NCBI GenBank assembly: GCA_037042915.1
Contig: CM073197.1
Location: 3,720,001-3,784,000, forward strand
Reading direction: 5' to 3'
DNA length: 64,000 nucleotides
From: Auricularia sp. M13
Taxonomy: Eukaryota; Basidiomycota; Agaricomycetes; Auriculariales; Auriculariaceae
Shown here: in pieces, positions 20,977-34,500 of the stretch
Layout: each line of letters starts with the position of its first letter
Position numbering within the stretch: position 1 is the first letter of the stretch
Made by a program: the position numbers and the translations under genes
Notes under the pieces: model-generated
Told to the model about the DNA's origin: nothing
The model's input: the letters and a program-made list of their open reading frames with translations, nothing else
Database searches by the model: none

Positions 20977-23900
20977 TTCGATCGGGCTCTTGTACGTAGT
21001 CGGGGCTTCCAGGCGGCAATCGTCTGGTAGCGCCTCAAGTCTCGCAGAGCAGCCCTCGCTGAGCTCAGTAGAAGAAGCGGCACCAGCCCCAGCCTTTGTA
21101 CGCGGCCGAGCGAGAAGAACAGGACCGTCCAGGTCCGATTTCCGATTTTCTTTTTGCTTTCCGGCCTCGTGCTCCAAACAACGGTAAGCACCGGCTCTGA
21201 GCCCCGGTCCGACCACCGAGATCCCCCAGCCTCCCGCAAGAGCCACCACTCCCCGTCTCACCAGCGTGGCACGCGCCCACGGCTCGCACAAACTGTCACT
21301 ATCTCACCATCTAATCGGCGCCCTCACTGTTGCAGCACCTTGAGCAGTGCTCGACGGAGACCCAACCTGGATCCGCGAAGTTGTCGTTCTGATTCAGCCT
21401 GACCCCCATCCTTATCATTGACGCCGTCTCACCCCTGAGGCCTGAGGAGCCACCACATAGGCGGAAAACTGTACAGTTACAATCCCCCCCGAACATGACC
21501 TTCTTTTCTTCCGGAGCACTCCGCGTACACGGCGCGTTTCTTCAGAATCTTCTCATCTTTCAATTGGCGAGCGCGTTTCAGATGTCTCCTTAATACTTAC
21601 TCTCGGCCAATGGACACGCTCGAGCACCCATGATCTCGCCCAGGCCGCATGTACGAGTCTCGCATGTCACGCGACTCCAACGGAGATCCAGCTTGACTGT
21701 GAGCGACTGGGAGCCCCCCTCAAATCTGCAGTTGGCGCCAACGCCCTGGATTAGCACGGACGCGGACATGTGCAATTGTATACTCTACTGTACTCTGGCA
21801 TTGACGTACTTCCACGCTGCCCGCGCCAATTAGAATTAGAATGAGAACGCCCAAAGCCAAAACCAAAGCCACAAACGCGTGTGTCATTGTTTTGCCCTCC
21901 CTCTATGTTCTCAGCGCGTGCACGCGGGGCGCTCGCATTGGGCAAACGTCGCTGAGCTATTAAGCTACGCGAGCGAAGCAGCACCAGCAGCTTATTTGCC
22001 GGATCCCGCATTCCCGTCCCGCGCCTCGTGTCCGCCATGCACTGAATCTGATCCATTTTGTTGATACATAGCTGGCACGCGCTCCGAATGATAGCAACGG
22101 GACGCGCAGATAGGCTATGTACGGACGAAAAGACTGGCAGCAGTGGCACATGCATGCCCTGTCTACGTCGCGGCGCACATGACAGTCGGAGTTGACAGCC
22201 CTCACCTCCCCTTTGCATTCGCTCACTGGCGGAGCACCAGGTTCTGCGCGCAGCTCCCTGCACTGCGCGCTTGAAGTTTCCCTCAGTCGCAAGCGAAGAT
22301 AGGCATAGGCATGCGTGCAACCACCGTACCGTGATCCTGTGAAACCGTGTACCCTCTCCGGAGGTCGTGCCGGAGGAAGGGAGCCAGCCTCGGCAATCGA
22401 CAATCTGGAGAGGGAGGCTCCCACTGTGAGATGTTCTCGAGAGAGCGGGGGCGGCGAAAGCGTGTTCTGCGCACGCATGTGCAAAACGCGCGCGCGAACT
22501 TCAATCTCGACTCAGACAGACAACGCCGGTATGCACTCCACAGCTCCATGCATTCCAGCGCTTGCGGGGGAGTGGACCCAATCTAACATAGTAGACTCTG
22601 CCTTTGGGGAGGCAGCGAGCGCCCGTCCGTCAACATTCCGTCGAGATTGGGTTGCCGCCTGCCAGGAACAATAGGGGCTCATTCAGCCGCCTTGTCTGGG
22701 TCGAGCGCGCGGCTCGACTCTCACATCGTAACAGAGAGTCGGCAAGGCATGCAAATAGCTTCCAGGAAGGGAAGGGAGGTCGTCCAGCGGTGGTTGGGCC
22801 ACCTCCTGCTATCTTCCTTCATGGGCACGTGCCACTAAGAGACCCGAGCTTTGCTTGCTTGCCAACAGATGGCAGACGCGCGCCCGGGCTCGCGAAGCAG
22901 ACCAGGACCGCTCCCAAAGGGGAATAAGATAGAACAACCATTGCCATTGGCGGTAGATCATCACATTGGAGATCTCAGATCTCCGGCGTTGCCGCTGCTG
23001 CTGCCGACGACGCCTCGCGCCAACGGTGCGTTGGACTTGGGGGAGGGATTGTTCTTTCATTTCGGGAATTTCGTCCTCGCCCGCGTCTGAATTCTGATCC
23101 CTCGCGCGTTCCGTTCCGGAAGTACGCACACCATGATGATGAAGCTGATCAACGCTGGCGCCCGTGAAAGGGGGCGCTGGCAGAGCCGTTTCCCGGGAAT
23201 GCACTCGCACTAGCACTGGTAGGCAACCCGTGTGTGAACAGCTCCTGCCAGCCAATGCACATCACGGCCACACATGACGCCGCCTGGTGCCCATTGATCG
23301 AACTGAACTGCGAACTGAACACCCGGGGGCTTTGCGCTCCATGGCCAGTGCATTCAATGTGAATGGCGGGTCACGCGGCAGCCACAGGAACGGGCGCAGT
23401 ACAATAGGCCCACACACAACTGAGGCAAGCGCAGCCCCAGGCGCACAGACTAACAATAGATCACGAGACGCAGCAAACAGCGGGAAGTACGATGCAGCGT
23501 CAAGCTTAAGCATGTAGCATGGAGGCTCAAGATGCCGCGATTGTGCAAGATAGACAGCGAATAGACGGATAGACGCAGCCTGACGAAGCCCGGCGAGCGT
23601 CGACCATCTGCATCCTTTCGTCGGACAGATGCGCGTGCAGATACACGGGAAGGGATCGACCGTGTGACAGCCAGAGCGCCAATTGCAGCGCGTGGGGATG
23701 ATGCGGAGCGCTGACCCACTGCTAAAGACTGACGCCACCAATACAGTGCAAACAGCGCGTCCCGGAGTGTCGTAAAAAGGGGTTCAGATAGATGGTAGAC
23801 AGACATCTTCGCCAACGCCAAGCGAAAGCGAACGCCACTATGCAAGGCAGCTGCTCGTCACGGGAATGCGGAACGGGTTGCCAGGAGAAGGACGAGTGTG

Positions 23901-26631
23901 AGGGATGTGGCAGTAGTAGAGACCTGCGTTCAGGAGAACCTTGGGTGGACGTGCATTGAGCGAATGCAACGAACCGGCTGCCCGCATCCGCGTGCAGTGT
24001 GCAGCGTTGTAGCGATTCATAGTTCGGTGCCTGCGGCCCCGATCTAGGCCTGAGCCAGCACTGCGGACGAGGTGGACGAGAATATTGTGCAGGTGCGAAA
24101 GAAAGCTAATCCTCCGTTTTCGGACCAGCGGTGCGCGTTCCACATGTGTGTATCACTGTGCGTTCCTGAAAGTAGGATAGTGCGTCGGCTGAAGTGCTGC
24201 GAAGCCCATATCTGTGAAGGCGTAGATTTCAGAGAACGATATGAAACGACCATGCTGCACCTGCGTGACTCTGGCCGCCACGATGTTATTCCAATGAGCA
24301 TTGACCGCTATTAAGTGCTATACCCGCAGTAAAATGGCTCTTTCGGTCACAGAATTTATGAGCGGGACGAACAGCGCTGCTTTTTTCTGCCAGGGGGCAG
24401 GCATGCATTTGAAGGCCGCCGTCGTACAATAGAAAGTGCAAATCGATTAACTGCGGGCCTTGTAATAACGCATGCCAAGAAAGGGCCGTTCCAGGTGCCA
24501 TCCTGCGGATGCGTGAGCTGCAGTACTGGTTGTCCATGAATTCGAGGTCAAAAGAGCGGGCCTCCGGCAGCCGGACCCATGCAAATATTTATTTCCGCAG
24601 GCGTACTGCCCCGCAGACTTGATTATGCCCATGATATTCATAAAAAATTCAAAATGAGTTTGCTCAGAAGTGCTACCTCTGCTTAAATCGACAAAATGCA
24701 ATAGGCTTGTTTCTGTTGCTACCTTGCCGCAAATTAGGTGAGACAAAGGTGATGAGGTCAAATACTATGCACATAATAAATACGGATGCTTTTCATATGC
24801 AAGCTACTAGGGTTCGCACATACTGTAATGATAGAGCCGCTGATAGATACAAGAGAGTTTTGTTGCAGAGGCTCTTTCGTTACGTAAGATTTTATTCTGA
24901 CCAGGACGACGCCTTGAAGACAACAGAGATGAGTCTAAGATGACGACGCATCGCGAACCAAAAGCGATAACTTGGAGTCTGAAGGGTAGGATACAGCTGC
25001 GATGTGAGCGCGTTGCATTTATGAATCGCTCGAAGTTCAAGTTGCTGCTCAAAGGCTTGTAACTTCCAAATTTATGGCACAATTTGTTTGAACTGACTTG
25101 CCATTACCAATGCAAAAGCAAAGGTGTGTATTAAATATGGAGCAATGAGCAAAACGTATGTACACGGCGTTATTACTCTACTGAGTAGTGAGCGAGAAAC
25201 CCCTCACGAAGAGGAGAGTTGTAGAAAAATTGTGTGGATATGGCACGATGACCCGAAGGCACAATCGACCAACACCGGGTGCGACCCGGGCCACGCGCTG
25301 CACGGCAGCGCTGGCACCCGCACGCTATTTCGCCAGCCGACAGGCATCGAGTGTGCACCAGGTCCCGGCGGGCTGTGCCGTGCTGAGTGCGCACTGCGGG
25401 CGGCTGCTCCAGACATGGCGGCCACAGCCCTACGAACCAGGATACGAAGAGGACTGCGCGCCTCCCTGGTCGTCAACGATGTGTCCCGGGATGTGAGCAG
25501 AGCGGGTGCCGATGCAGCATGGTCATGGCGCCCGCAGGCGGATACACCAGCGAGCCAAGAATGGCGTGTGATACGTGAAGCCAACGCGTGGCGTGCGTGA
25601 AGCCAATACGGGGCGTGTAATGCGTGATGCCAATGTGTGGCGTGCAGTGCGTAATGCGTGAATGCATGGTCAGGCCGTGTACGGGGGCAACTGATCCAGC
25701 GAGCCAATGAAAGGCGATGGTGTTGATAGCGCAATACAGATCTTGGTTCTTGCAATGCTTGGGCATGCGACGCAATAGATCCTTGGCATATCTGGTGTTC
25801 AGCCAATGCAACATGGCGTTCGTGTTAGGACGGCGCATTTCAGCGGCGGGCCTTTATCGTGTTCAGACGTCGCCCCAACGACGGACACCGCGGCCGCGGG
25901 GAGGCGGCGTCCGGCCGACGATCGATCCCGGGAGACGATGTCGGCCGGATGCTCGCGACGCATCGAGGGGGCTCGGTCGACAGCAGTGTGGTACTCGGCG
26001 TGTGCGTTGTAACGTGCTGATCGGCAACAAGCGTCTGTTCTCAACGACATGGTGTGCTCGATTTCGTGCCCCTCCTCGTACGGCCCGCTGTGGCAAACAC
26101 AGAGCCCGCGGACGCCACTCACGACGAGCGCAAGTGACTCCGAAGGCCTCTCCAGGCCGCGAGGAGGGGAAAGTTGGGTCGTGGACGACAGCAGAAACAG
26201 CGGTGAACTGTGGCCAGGTAGTGGGCGCGCATGAATGGGAACGGCGTGTTGCAGGGGAAGGCAAGTGCCCTGAAACTCCGATTCAATTCAGTCGGCCTTA
26301 TATATCGTCTGCTCCGCGGGAGCGAATCATGTGAAATTTCGATTCATCCGATGGTGCCTGGTAGCTTACAAGCTCACTCAACGAATTTCAGAAAGACAAG
26401 TGACCAAGCAAGGAAAACAGAAAAGGAGGAACGAGAGGAGACGACTGATCGCAAATCGAGCTCACCGGCAGGAATATGGTTCAATTCATGAAGACGTGGA
26501 TTCGTTGGGGTGCAGAGTAAATCTGGATTTGGAGCAACCAGGCCGTTTGTATTATTGAGGGGGCAGTGGAACCCGTAAGTACAATGGACACCTTGAGAAG
26601 AGATGAACGTTCTTTCGCGTGTCGTGTACAT
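20977..26631. other. Gene-poor region with a minisatellite
   Basis: 5.6 kb between the bZIP start and the GH7 stop with no gene that I can support. Part of it is AT-rich (24300-25120). The minus-strand frame 23255-22809 contains an acidic then Arg/Gln-rich stretch (DAGEDEIPEMKEQSLPQ, RRRQQQRQRRR) that could be a 5' exon of the bZIP gene, but no splice model was proven. A minisatellite lies at 25563-25669. Confidence 0.45.
25563..25669. repeat. Degenerate minisatellite, unit about 22-30 bp
   Basis: Four imperfect units of the type GGCGTGTAATGCGTGATGCC followed by AATGTGT, in direct tandem orientation. Confidence 0.75.
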
Positions 26632-28451
26632 TTACAGGCACTGGCTGTAGTAAGGCGGGGAGACTGCCTTGCAGGTCGAGCCCGCAGCGCAGACAGTCGG
26701 GCCACTGGACAATCGAATCAGCCAGCATGCCCTGCGTAGGGTACAAGACATGACTCACGTGAAGCCCGTCCCGCCGCACTGACCGAACTTGGTCTGCGTA
26801 GCCTGGGGAGCGGACGAAGTGGTCGTGCCGGAGTTGCCAGTCGACGACGTCGACGTCGGGGGCGCGGGGTTGGCGGCGGCGCCGGTATAGGTCGAGCCGA
26901 TGGAGCCAAAGCGGATGTTCGAGTACGTGACCTGGATGTTGGCGGCGTTCGCCTCGACGACGGTGGGCTGGCCGGACGTAGTCGCGCAGCTTCCGCGAGC
27001 GATGCCGGGCTTGGTGGGGTCTTGGTCGGTCGGGTAGCTGGAGTCGAGCCACAGCATGTTGACATCATGGTCGTCCCAGACGGAGAGGACAAGGACCATG
27101 CCCTGCGCCATGGCGGCGCCCATCTGCTTCAGGCCACCGTGGTTCTGGAAGCTCTGCGTGTCCTGGAACGCGGCCTTCTGCGCGTCGCAGAAGTCCTCGG
27201 TGATGGAGTCGAAGGTGGCCATTCCGGCGATGTTGGTCTTGGAGTTCTGGATGACGTTGCCGTTCTGGACGTACAGGCGACGGATTTCAGTGAGCGGGCC
27301 AGTGGTGGAGTTGCCGGTGGTCAGGAACTGGGTGACGACGGTGATCTTCTTGGTGGTGTCGACGGTCATGCCAGGGCCGAGGAAGGTCTTGTCACCCATG
27401 CGGAACGAGTTGAAGTCGCATCCGTCCTTGTCGCAGATACCGGTCGCACGGTCGTCGCCGTCACCGCAGGTCGCACCGCTGCACTTCTGCAGTCCGGTGC
27501 CCGTGCAAGGGTGAGGGGTGACCTTCGTCGAAGTCAGCACTAGTTCAGAGCAGAGCCCGTTGGGGTAACATACAGCAGCGCTGATGCTGTTGGCTTCCCA
27601 GATGTCCATCTCTGCGCAGCAAGCACCAGCAGTGCCAGATCCGGCGTTGCTGTCGCTCGGCGAAGGAGTCCAGCCAGCAACGTTAGCCTATGGTAAAAGT
27701 CAGTCACAGCGCAGGGGTCTTCTGCTACAAGTCGTGCCCACCTCGCCGTTAATGAACTTGATGTCATGCGGGCACTGCGAGTCGCAGTAGCCAGTTCCGT
27801 ACTTGGCACCAGCCTTGTTGGTGGCGAACTTGGACATGCCACCGTCGGCGTCCATGGCCGAGAAGTAGACGGCGCCGTTGAGGCCACAGGGCAGGTTGGA
27901 GACGTCGACATCAAAGGTGAACTCGGAGTTGAGGAGGTTGAACATCTCGTACTGCGTGTCGCTGGCCATGAGGTACACGCGCGAGCCGATGTTCTTCTGT
28001 GCGCCCTGCGTCACGAACTTGAGCGTGAGCGCGTTGCCGCTGGTCGTGATGCCGTAGGTGCCCGAGTAGTCTGCGCCGTCGAGCGCGCAGTTGGACGCGC
28101 ATGTCGCGCCGTCGGGGCACAGAGTCGTGTTCCAGGCGTTCCCTATGTAACATTCGCATTAGATCTCAAAATCTGAAGGATAGAGATCGTGCTTGCCGTT
28201 GTAGCAGTTCGTGTAGCCGGTAGTGGTGTGCAGCCAGCGCCAGTTAGAGTCCAGCACGACAGCGCCTGAGTACTGTCAGTACATACAGAAAGACTAAACG
28301 AGACACAAGGCTAACCGTTCTGCTGCGTGCAGCCTGAGCCGGTACACCGCGACCAAGTAAGCTTGGGGTGGCTCTCGGCCGTGTTGGTGCCGACCTGCTG
28401 ACCGCGCACGGCGACGAGGGCGAAAGAGAGGAGAGCGACTGCGGGGAACAT
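26632..28451 (-). CDS. GH7 cellobiohydrolase (CBH I type) with C-terminal CBM1, 535 aa
   Basis: Exons 28451-28316, 28265-28197, 28142-27742, 27687-26759 and 26704-26632. The signal peptide ends near residue 18 (AVRG|QQVG). The GH7 catalytic domain spans about residues 19-465. The active-site block EMDIWEAN gives nucleophile E228, assisting D230 and acid/base E233. Many paired cysteines and the [23 protein letters not shown] block match fungal CBH I, retaining enzymes that cut cellobiose from the reducing ends of cellulose chains. A Pro/Thr/Ser linker (about 475-497) leads to a family 1 cellulose-binding module ([28 protein letters not shown]). An intron splits the CBM1. The second intron (28143-28196) starts GC, not GT. 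The TATA box at 28521-28529 fits strong, probably cellulose-induced, expression (inference). Confidence 0.96.
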
Positions 28452-29605
28452 GTTGCCTGTACCGTGTAAACCGTAGACCGTTTGCTGACCGACAACGAAA
28501 CCAGGCTTGCGCATCCAACCCTTTATACTGCGCGAGGTCCTATCCAGCGGAGAAATGCCTGGCAGACTGTGCACCACTGGAGTCGCCCACGCACATGGCT
28601 TAGCAAGGGTCCAGCGATGAGCCCGAGGAGCTACCGTCGTGCAGACGTGGTCGACCTTCGACGTATAGCGGAAGACGCGGCTGGTATAGCCAACCCCGTG
28701 AATGCAAGTGTAGCCGATGGGGTAGCTGCACGTAAACGTCTTCAGTGTTGCCGCGAGTCATGCATGACGAAAGGCGAATTACAGGATACCATCAGGCACC
28801 AGGCTGTCTTCCGGTCGCAAATGTGCTGAACGCTGTCCATTTCGCCCACGAGAACGATAAGCGATACCTGAAATCGGAGTCACCTTACTGTTCCCACGGT
28901 CAGGTGCGCCACCAGTCTTGTCAGCAGCCAGCGTTCTTGCACCTAGCAACAGGCCACGAGCGCAGGGGAGCTTTGTCGGCATACGTCGACCATCATCGAG
29001 TGAGATGTGCAGAAGGACCAAGGCAAACATGGATATACTGGCTCCAGACTGGAGCTGAGAGCGAGCTGAAGCCGAAGTTCAGAGAGACAGCGAGCATGAC
29101 CAATGAATGAACAGCCGCCCCCAGCATCACAAGTTGCGGTGTATTAAAGAACGAGGCCAGATTTGCGGGTATGGTGCCTGTCCCGACATGAATGGACCAA
29201 AACCATTGACTACTAGTTTGGAGGTTTTCCACAGGTACCCAGACGCCATAACGCTCGCTAGAACCATGGGAGCGTAGCCACTGTGAATACCAGGGCACAG
29301 TGGCCATGGCTTGTTCCAGCCGTGTGCGCGTGGAATACATGGTCGAGAGATGTTTCGCGGTAATTTGCGACGTCAACACCAGGCTTCCTAGTCGTTTAGC
29401 GAGTTTGGTTCTTGCTCCGACATGGCCCAGGTTATTCCGAACCATATCCTATCACACGGTCTGGGAAGTACTTAGAAGAGTGATACAATATGAAGGGTGT
29501 GCGGCGACATAATAGACGCATAGCGATTATAGCAAAAGTGTCCAATGGGTAAGTAACACGAGGAACAGGGTATCCCAAAGTGCGGTCGTACGCCAATCTA
29601 TATTC
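28452..29605. other. GH7 promoter side and intergenic region
   Basis: 1.15 kb holding the GH7 promoter and the 3' side of the NIPA-like gene. Only the TATA box is recognised. Confidence 0.5.
28521..28529 (-). promoter_or_regulatory. TATA box of the GH7 gene
   Basis: The minus strand reads AGTATAAAG about 70 bases before the ATG. Confidence 0.65.
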
Positions 29606-31548
29606 TCAGACTCCTTGCTCCGGTGAGCGCGCCTCGCGTACCCGCGCCAGGCGAGTCTTGATCCACTTCCATCCCTTGGATCTGTTCTGGTCCGCTGCGT
29701 CAGGCGTGGCGACAGGCTCGCTGACGCGGCGGTTCATCGCGGCGCGCACGACGCCCGCGAAGCCCAGGCCCTTAGCGCCCAGACTGCTGACGCGGCGGCG
29801 TGGCACAAGCGCGAAGCCCGGAGAGACGGGCGACAGGCCGATGCTCAGCCCGCCCAGCGCGCCGTGCGATGTCTCCGCAAGCCCCGAGCGGCGGCGGGTG
29901 AGCGTCAGGTGCGGTGCTGACGGTGCGCGCGTGTGGAGGTGCGGCGGCTCAGGCGGTTCGAGGATCTCAGAATGGATAAGACGGTGGGTCTCGTCGTCGT
30001 CCTCTTCGTCGCGGTGCGATGTAGATGCGCGTGGAGAGTGCACGGGCGACGGAAGTGGAAGGGGGAACGAGAAGCGCACGTGCGCGTGCGCGGCGGGAGA
30101 TGTTGCTGTGACGTCTGCCTCGGCTACACCGTCCGCCTCGTCGACGTCCACGATGGCGGCGTCGAGCGCGTCACCGCCTTCGCGCCACGTGCCCATCTCT
30201 ATACCATGCTCGCGCGCGCTGAGCGCCCCGACCCCGCCCAATAATACGACCATGCCAACGACGACCAGTGCAAGTTGTGTCGGCGACAAGAGAGAGAATT
30301 GGTCGAAGTAGAAGAGCCCGTTGACAATCGACGAAATGTTGTAGAAACAGAATGCCACTAGAGCTGATTGTCAGTTCATTGCACTGTCCATAACCAGTCT
30401 GCACTCACGCGGGCAGACAAGCGTGGGATCCGCGAGAACGAGAGACTTGTGCAAGTACCAGAGCTGTTGCGGGTGATCAGCATTGGTCGCCGTGATCACG
30501 ACAATGCAAACCTGAAGTAAGGCCACGACGACTAGACCGCCTACGAGCACCCAGGACTCCCAGCGCCAGAACTGGTTCTTGCCGCCGATGGTGAGCAGCA
30601 GAAGTTCAACGCCGGCCTTCGCAAAGATGATGCACATCCCGCTCAAAATGCCGCTCATGCTGGCATATGAGATGGCAAGCCATGTGCGTTTTCGTTGAAT
30701 GTCGGGATTCGCGAAGATTGACGGCGCTGGGGAGGGCAAAACCCCAGATTTGCCGTCGGGTTGTTTAGCACTGACTGGCAGAAGCGGCGTGCGCTCTGAC
30801 ACGTCTAGTTCGGACGCTGACGCAGGGATGGCGATAGTGTGTACTTGTGGAGATGTGGGCACCGACGTGGGCAATGTGTGCTCTGTGATGTGTGTCTGGA
30901 AGAAGCTCAGGTCGAATGGAATGAAGTGACGTGCACGTACGGTGACGAGGATGGCAACGACAGCGACGATCAGTAAGGAAAAATAAACAAGGAACGGCCC
31001 TCGTCTGAGCAACCGTAGTAGGTCCTCGAGGTCGTGGTTTGGCTCTGGAACGACACCGAATATGGCGATGAGCACGGCGCCTGCGGCAATGAGGATGGTC
31101 CCAATGGCCATGAGACTCGTAAAGACGTCGCCCAGTAGAAGTCGCGCGAAGACTGCGTTCCATAGCAATGATACAGCACCCAGAGGCGCAAGGATGACAA
31201 CAGGAAGGGCAGCTATCTGAAAGCCAGCGCCGAGTACGTTGGAAGATATGAATATAGCTGGCACGTGCCGTCAGCGTGCTGTTGGGCATAGTCTCAGAAC
31301 CAGGCGTACCGAATCCGATTAGCCAGAGCCTGAAGTTGTATAATGAGTCAGGTAATGAGCAAAGCGAGCTGCGCAACGCACGGTCGTCTATGCTCAGGTC
31401 GTCTTCGGTATTCTGGCAACTGCTCCTCAAGGACATGGCTCTTGCGCTGGATCGTAAGGCCTAGACTTTGGACCACAGACGACAGCAAGCCAATACTGAT
31501 TCCAAGGGCGACAGAGACTGCAGGGGGGTCGCCATGTAATGGCCGCAT
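29606..31548 (-). CDS. NIPA-like (DUF803) magnesium transporter, 595 aa
   Basis: Exons 31548-31382, 31329-31310 (20 bp), 31257-30409 and 30357-29606. The N-terminal motif LGLTIQRKSHVLEEQLPE, then EHRRPLWLIGFAIFISSN and LPVVILAPLGAVSLLWNA, is the classic start of the NIPA/DUF803 family. About nine hydrophobic segments follow, including LMAIGTILIAAGAVLIAIFG, LVYFSLLIVAVVAILV, a SGILSGMCIIFAKAG segment, and LVVVGMVVLLGGVGAL near residue 420. Human NIPA1/2 move Mg2+ across the plasma membrane and endosomes, and fungal members are presumed to do the same. A loop of about 80 residues between the membrane halves and a long Ser/Pro/Arg-rich C-terminal tail (about 160 residues) are extra. The tail may be a regulatory cytosolic domain. 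The short exon 2 is supported by the conserved LWLIGF block. Confidence 0.9.
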
Positions 31549-34500
31549 GCTGGCACGGTCGCACCGTTACGGTGGTTAGAGGTGAACCCGATCACGAGGG
31601 GTGCAGGGGCAAAACGCCGCTAAGTCCGCATCGTGTCACGGGATTAAAATGCAATCTTTAGACTCTGGAATTCAGCTGGAAGAAAAGGTATCAGCAACAG
31701 GGTATTACAGATACAGATCTTATGCAGAGGAAGTGGGATCATATCCAACTCTTGCTAATCCATCCCCAGCTGGCCTCCAAAAAACTCACTCTTTGCCTTC
31801 TCCACTGCTATCCAATTTGATACAGGATCTAGCAACTACTACCCCGCCGCAAATCCTTTGCAGCCAGATTCACTTTTGGGTAGCACAGAAACAGGTGAAA
31901 ATGCTTGAGATGCATTGTCATTCCATTTCCAATGCGTTTACCCCGTTAGTGAGCATTCAACTCCTTCTGTAGACCAGAAACCGGTTCAGAATCAATCGGT
32001 TACCAGTGCAGGGTGGGGGTATTGCCGTTATACAGGACCGTACCCATAGGCGAGCTCCTTCTGCAGTGACAAGAGTCATTTGGCGTGGCGCAATATACGC
32101 GACGGACCCCGTGAGCAGGGAACAAGAATAGGGTTCGCAAAGGAAGCGTCTTTCCAACCGTACCATAGCCCAGAGGATGGGGAGAAGGCTGGTCTTCGGC
32201 GGTCGCTTCGAGTCCGAACGCTGAAGGTTCCAGCAACAGGCATGATAAAAACAGTGAAATATTGGACCAAGGGCATGATTCCAACATTTGTATACACGCG
32301 CAATGGGCTACAGCCGTTGGTAACAGCCTCTTCCAACAGCCATGTTCCGCGAGTGCAAGACGCTAGTCAGACTAATATGCCATCGTCCGACCGCAGTGCG
32401 TAGATTAAGCTGGAGCATCAGCTCATGGGTGATCTTGTCTGCTGCAAATGCGCAGTATCCATTTCATCGAATAACTGAAGCCGCGTTACGGTTGCGCAGG
32501 CGATCGATGTAGACAGCGATTTGGAGCAAGTCCCGACACAGCCGCGCACGTGGTTTGGAGGTGGAATACCAGTCCGTGTCGGTAAACGGGTGACGCAAGT
32601 CGAAGTACACCAGCATCAGCATGCACAATTGGGTACGAAAGTAGACGAGCAAAAACCGCGGAGTACTGCTCGAGCATTGCCCAGGATCGGCCAGAGCTCC
32701 CAGTCCTGTACAACCTGGCGTCTAAGCACGTGACCAGTTATACGATGTACGCGCAGAGCCAGCCAGCGTCCGACAGACAGAGCGAAAAGAACGAGGTCAC
32801 GATTACGATGAACGTTCGGAGTATGAAAGCACGCGTGACCTTGTTTGTTTGGCGCCAGCGGAGTTGGCTACCGAGCGGCAAGACGATCCTACTCTGCACT
32901 CTAATGCACGACGATCTTTCTCCTCCGGCCACAGAAGCAATCAGAGTGCATGCAACGCAATTAGACGAATGAGGGGTAATTTGAGCGGTGGCAGTGCGAA
33001 AGGTTTTCCTGACTCGGTTTCCATCGTTTGGCATCGTGCATTAGTGAGGATTCGCGGTCGACGATCCTTATCCTCCGGGGGAAAGCAGAAATAATTCGGT
33101 GTGTCATGACGTATTATATTGGTGGTGATAATAGTGAAGGAGGATCCGCGTGCAACAGTGCGTCATCTCTTTCCTGCCGATTGAGAGGCACAGAACGAGG
33201 CGCGATTGGACGAAGAGTTTAATTGCTTCTTTCCGAGGGGAAGGCGCCTCCGGTTTTCCAGAAGACTTACCCTCCCCGGTGGGTCATTCATTGACACGTC
33301 GAGCGTCTCCCATCATGCTCAAACTACCCCGAGTTCGTGCGTCATTGGGTACCCAGCGTATACCTGCGACCACTAGTCGCAATGTTCCCCGGTTAGAGCT
33401 GGCGCTAATCCGAACTCATGCTCCTGACCCCAAGCCGCTGGTTTGCATGGGGGTCGTTTGACGTGGCGAGCATATGACCATCTACCGCCGCGGTACACTA
33501 CGCGGTGGGCATTGCGGTATATTTCCGCCACTAGAACGAGCGCAATCGACGGTCCAAGGAGGTGGATAGTGCACAAACCACTGGAAGTCGTGCAATGCGT
33601 CCGCCGGCGCGGCGCGCAACCACACAGAAAGCCTCAATAAGCAGGAAGCCGTGGCTGCCTGGGACGTCAGCATGTGCACGTGCAAAACCACGGCAACGAG
33701 CGAGTAGAGCAACGTACTCTACATCCACTTCCTCCATTCCGAAGGTAGGTTACACAATATCGAGAGAAGCGTTGTCAAAGACCGAGAGGTCCAGAACCTC
33801 AGAGTGTGAAATAATGCGCAGAAATGATGCTGCGAGATGCATTCGAGCAGACTCCAGAGGAACTTGACCCACAAACACCTGAACATGAGCAAAAGGTTAT
33901 AGAAAACGCTAGGGCCCATTCGCAAGCTTCGCCAGAGTCCAACGATCAGGCGCCAGAAAGTACCAAAGAGCATGCCTTGGTACGTCTCGTATTGCTCCTA
34001 TTCCATAGAGAGCGCCTTCAAGCAAACAATGGTGGGAGCAACACAACACTCGTTCTGTCGGACTTGAATGCGCACATGTTGGTGGCATTATCGTACCAGA
34101 GCACCCAGGTACCGCGGGTAATACTGCGCGCAGAACCGGGAACTGCGGACAGCAGCAACAAAGAGTGGGTGGAATAAGCACAGTGGCGATATAGAGCTAC
34201 GACCAGTGCTGGTGTCCGCACGAGGGAAAATTCTCCAAGAAAACAGGGTTTCCTTCAAAGCGGTGGGTGTTGTCGATGATAGGACTCAAGGTTGCGCTGT
34301 AGCAATGGAACCGTCGAGGATGGTAGGAGGAAGAGGGGCATTCAAATTGATCGCGAATTGCCGATATTATCGGGAAATGCCGTTACGTCCGTCTGTCACG
34401 GGAACAGATCCAGCTGATCGAGGAAGAAATGGCGAAGGCATCGCACACCCCGTCTCATAAAACGATTGGCATACATAAGTGTGTATCAACTTGAGTTCAT

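Noticed and set aside
29580-30311. Long open frame antisense to the NIPA-like gene
   Set aside because: It is the mirror of the GC-rich C-terminal tail of the minus-strand gene, which has conserved blocks. The antisense frame has none.
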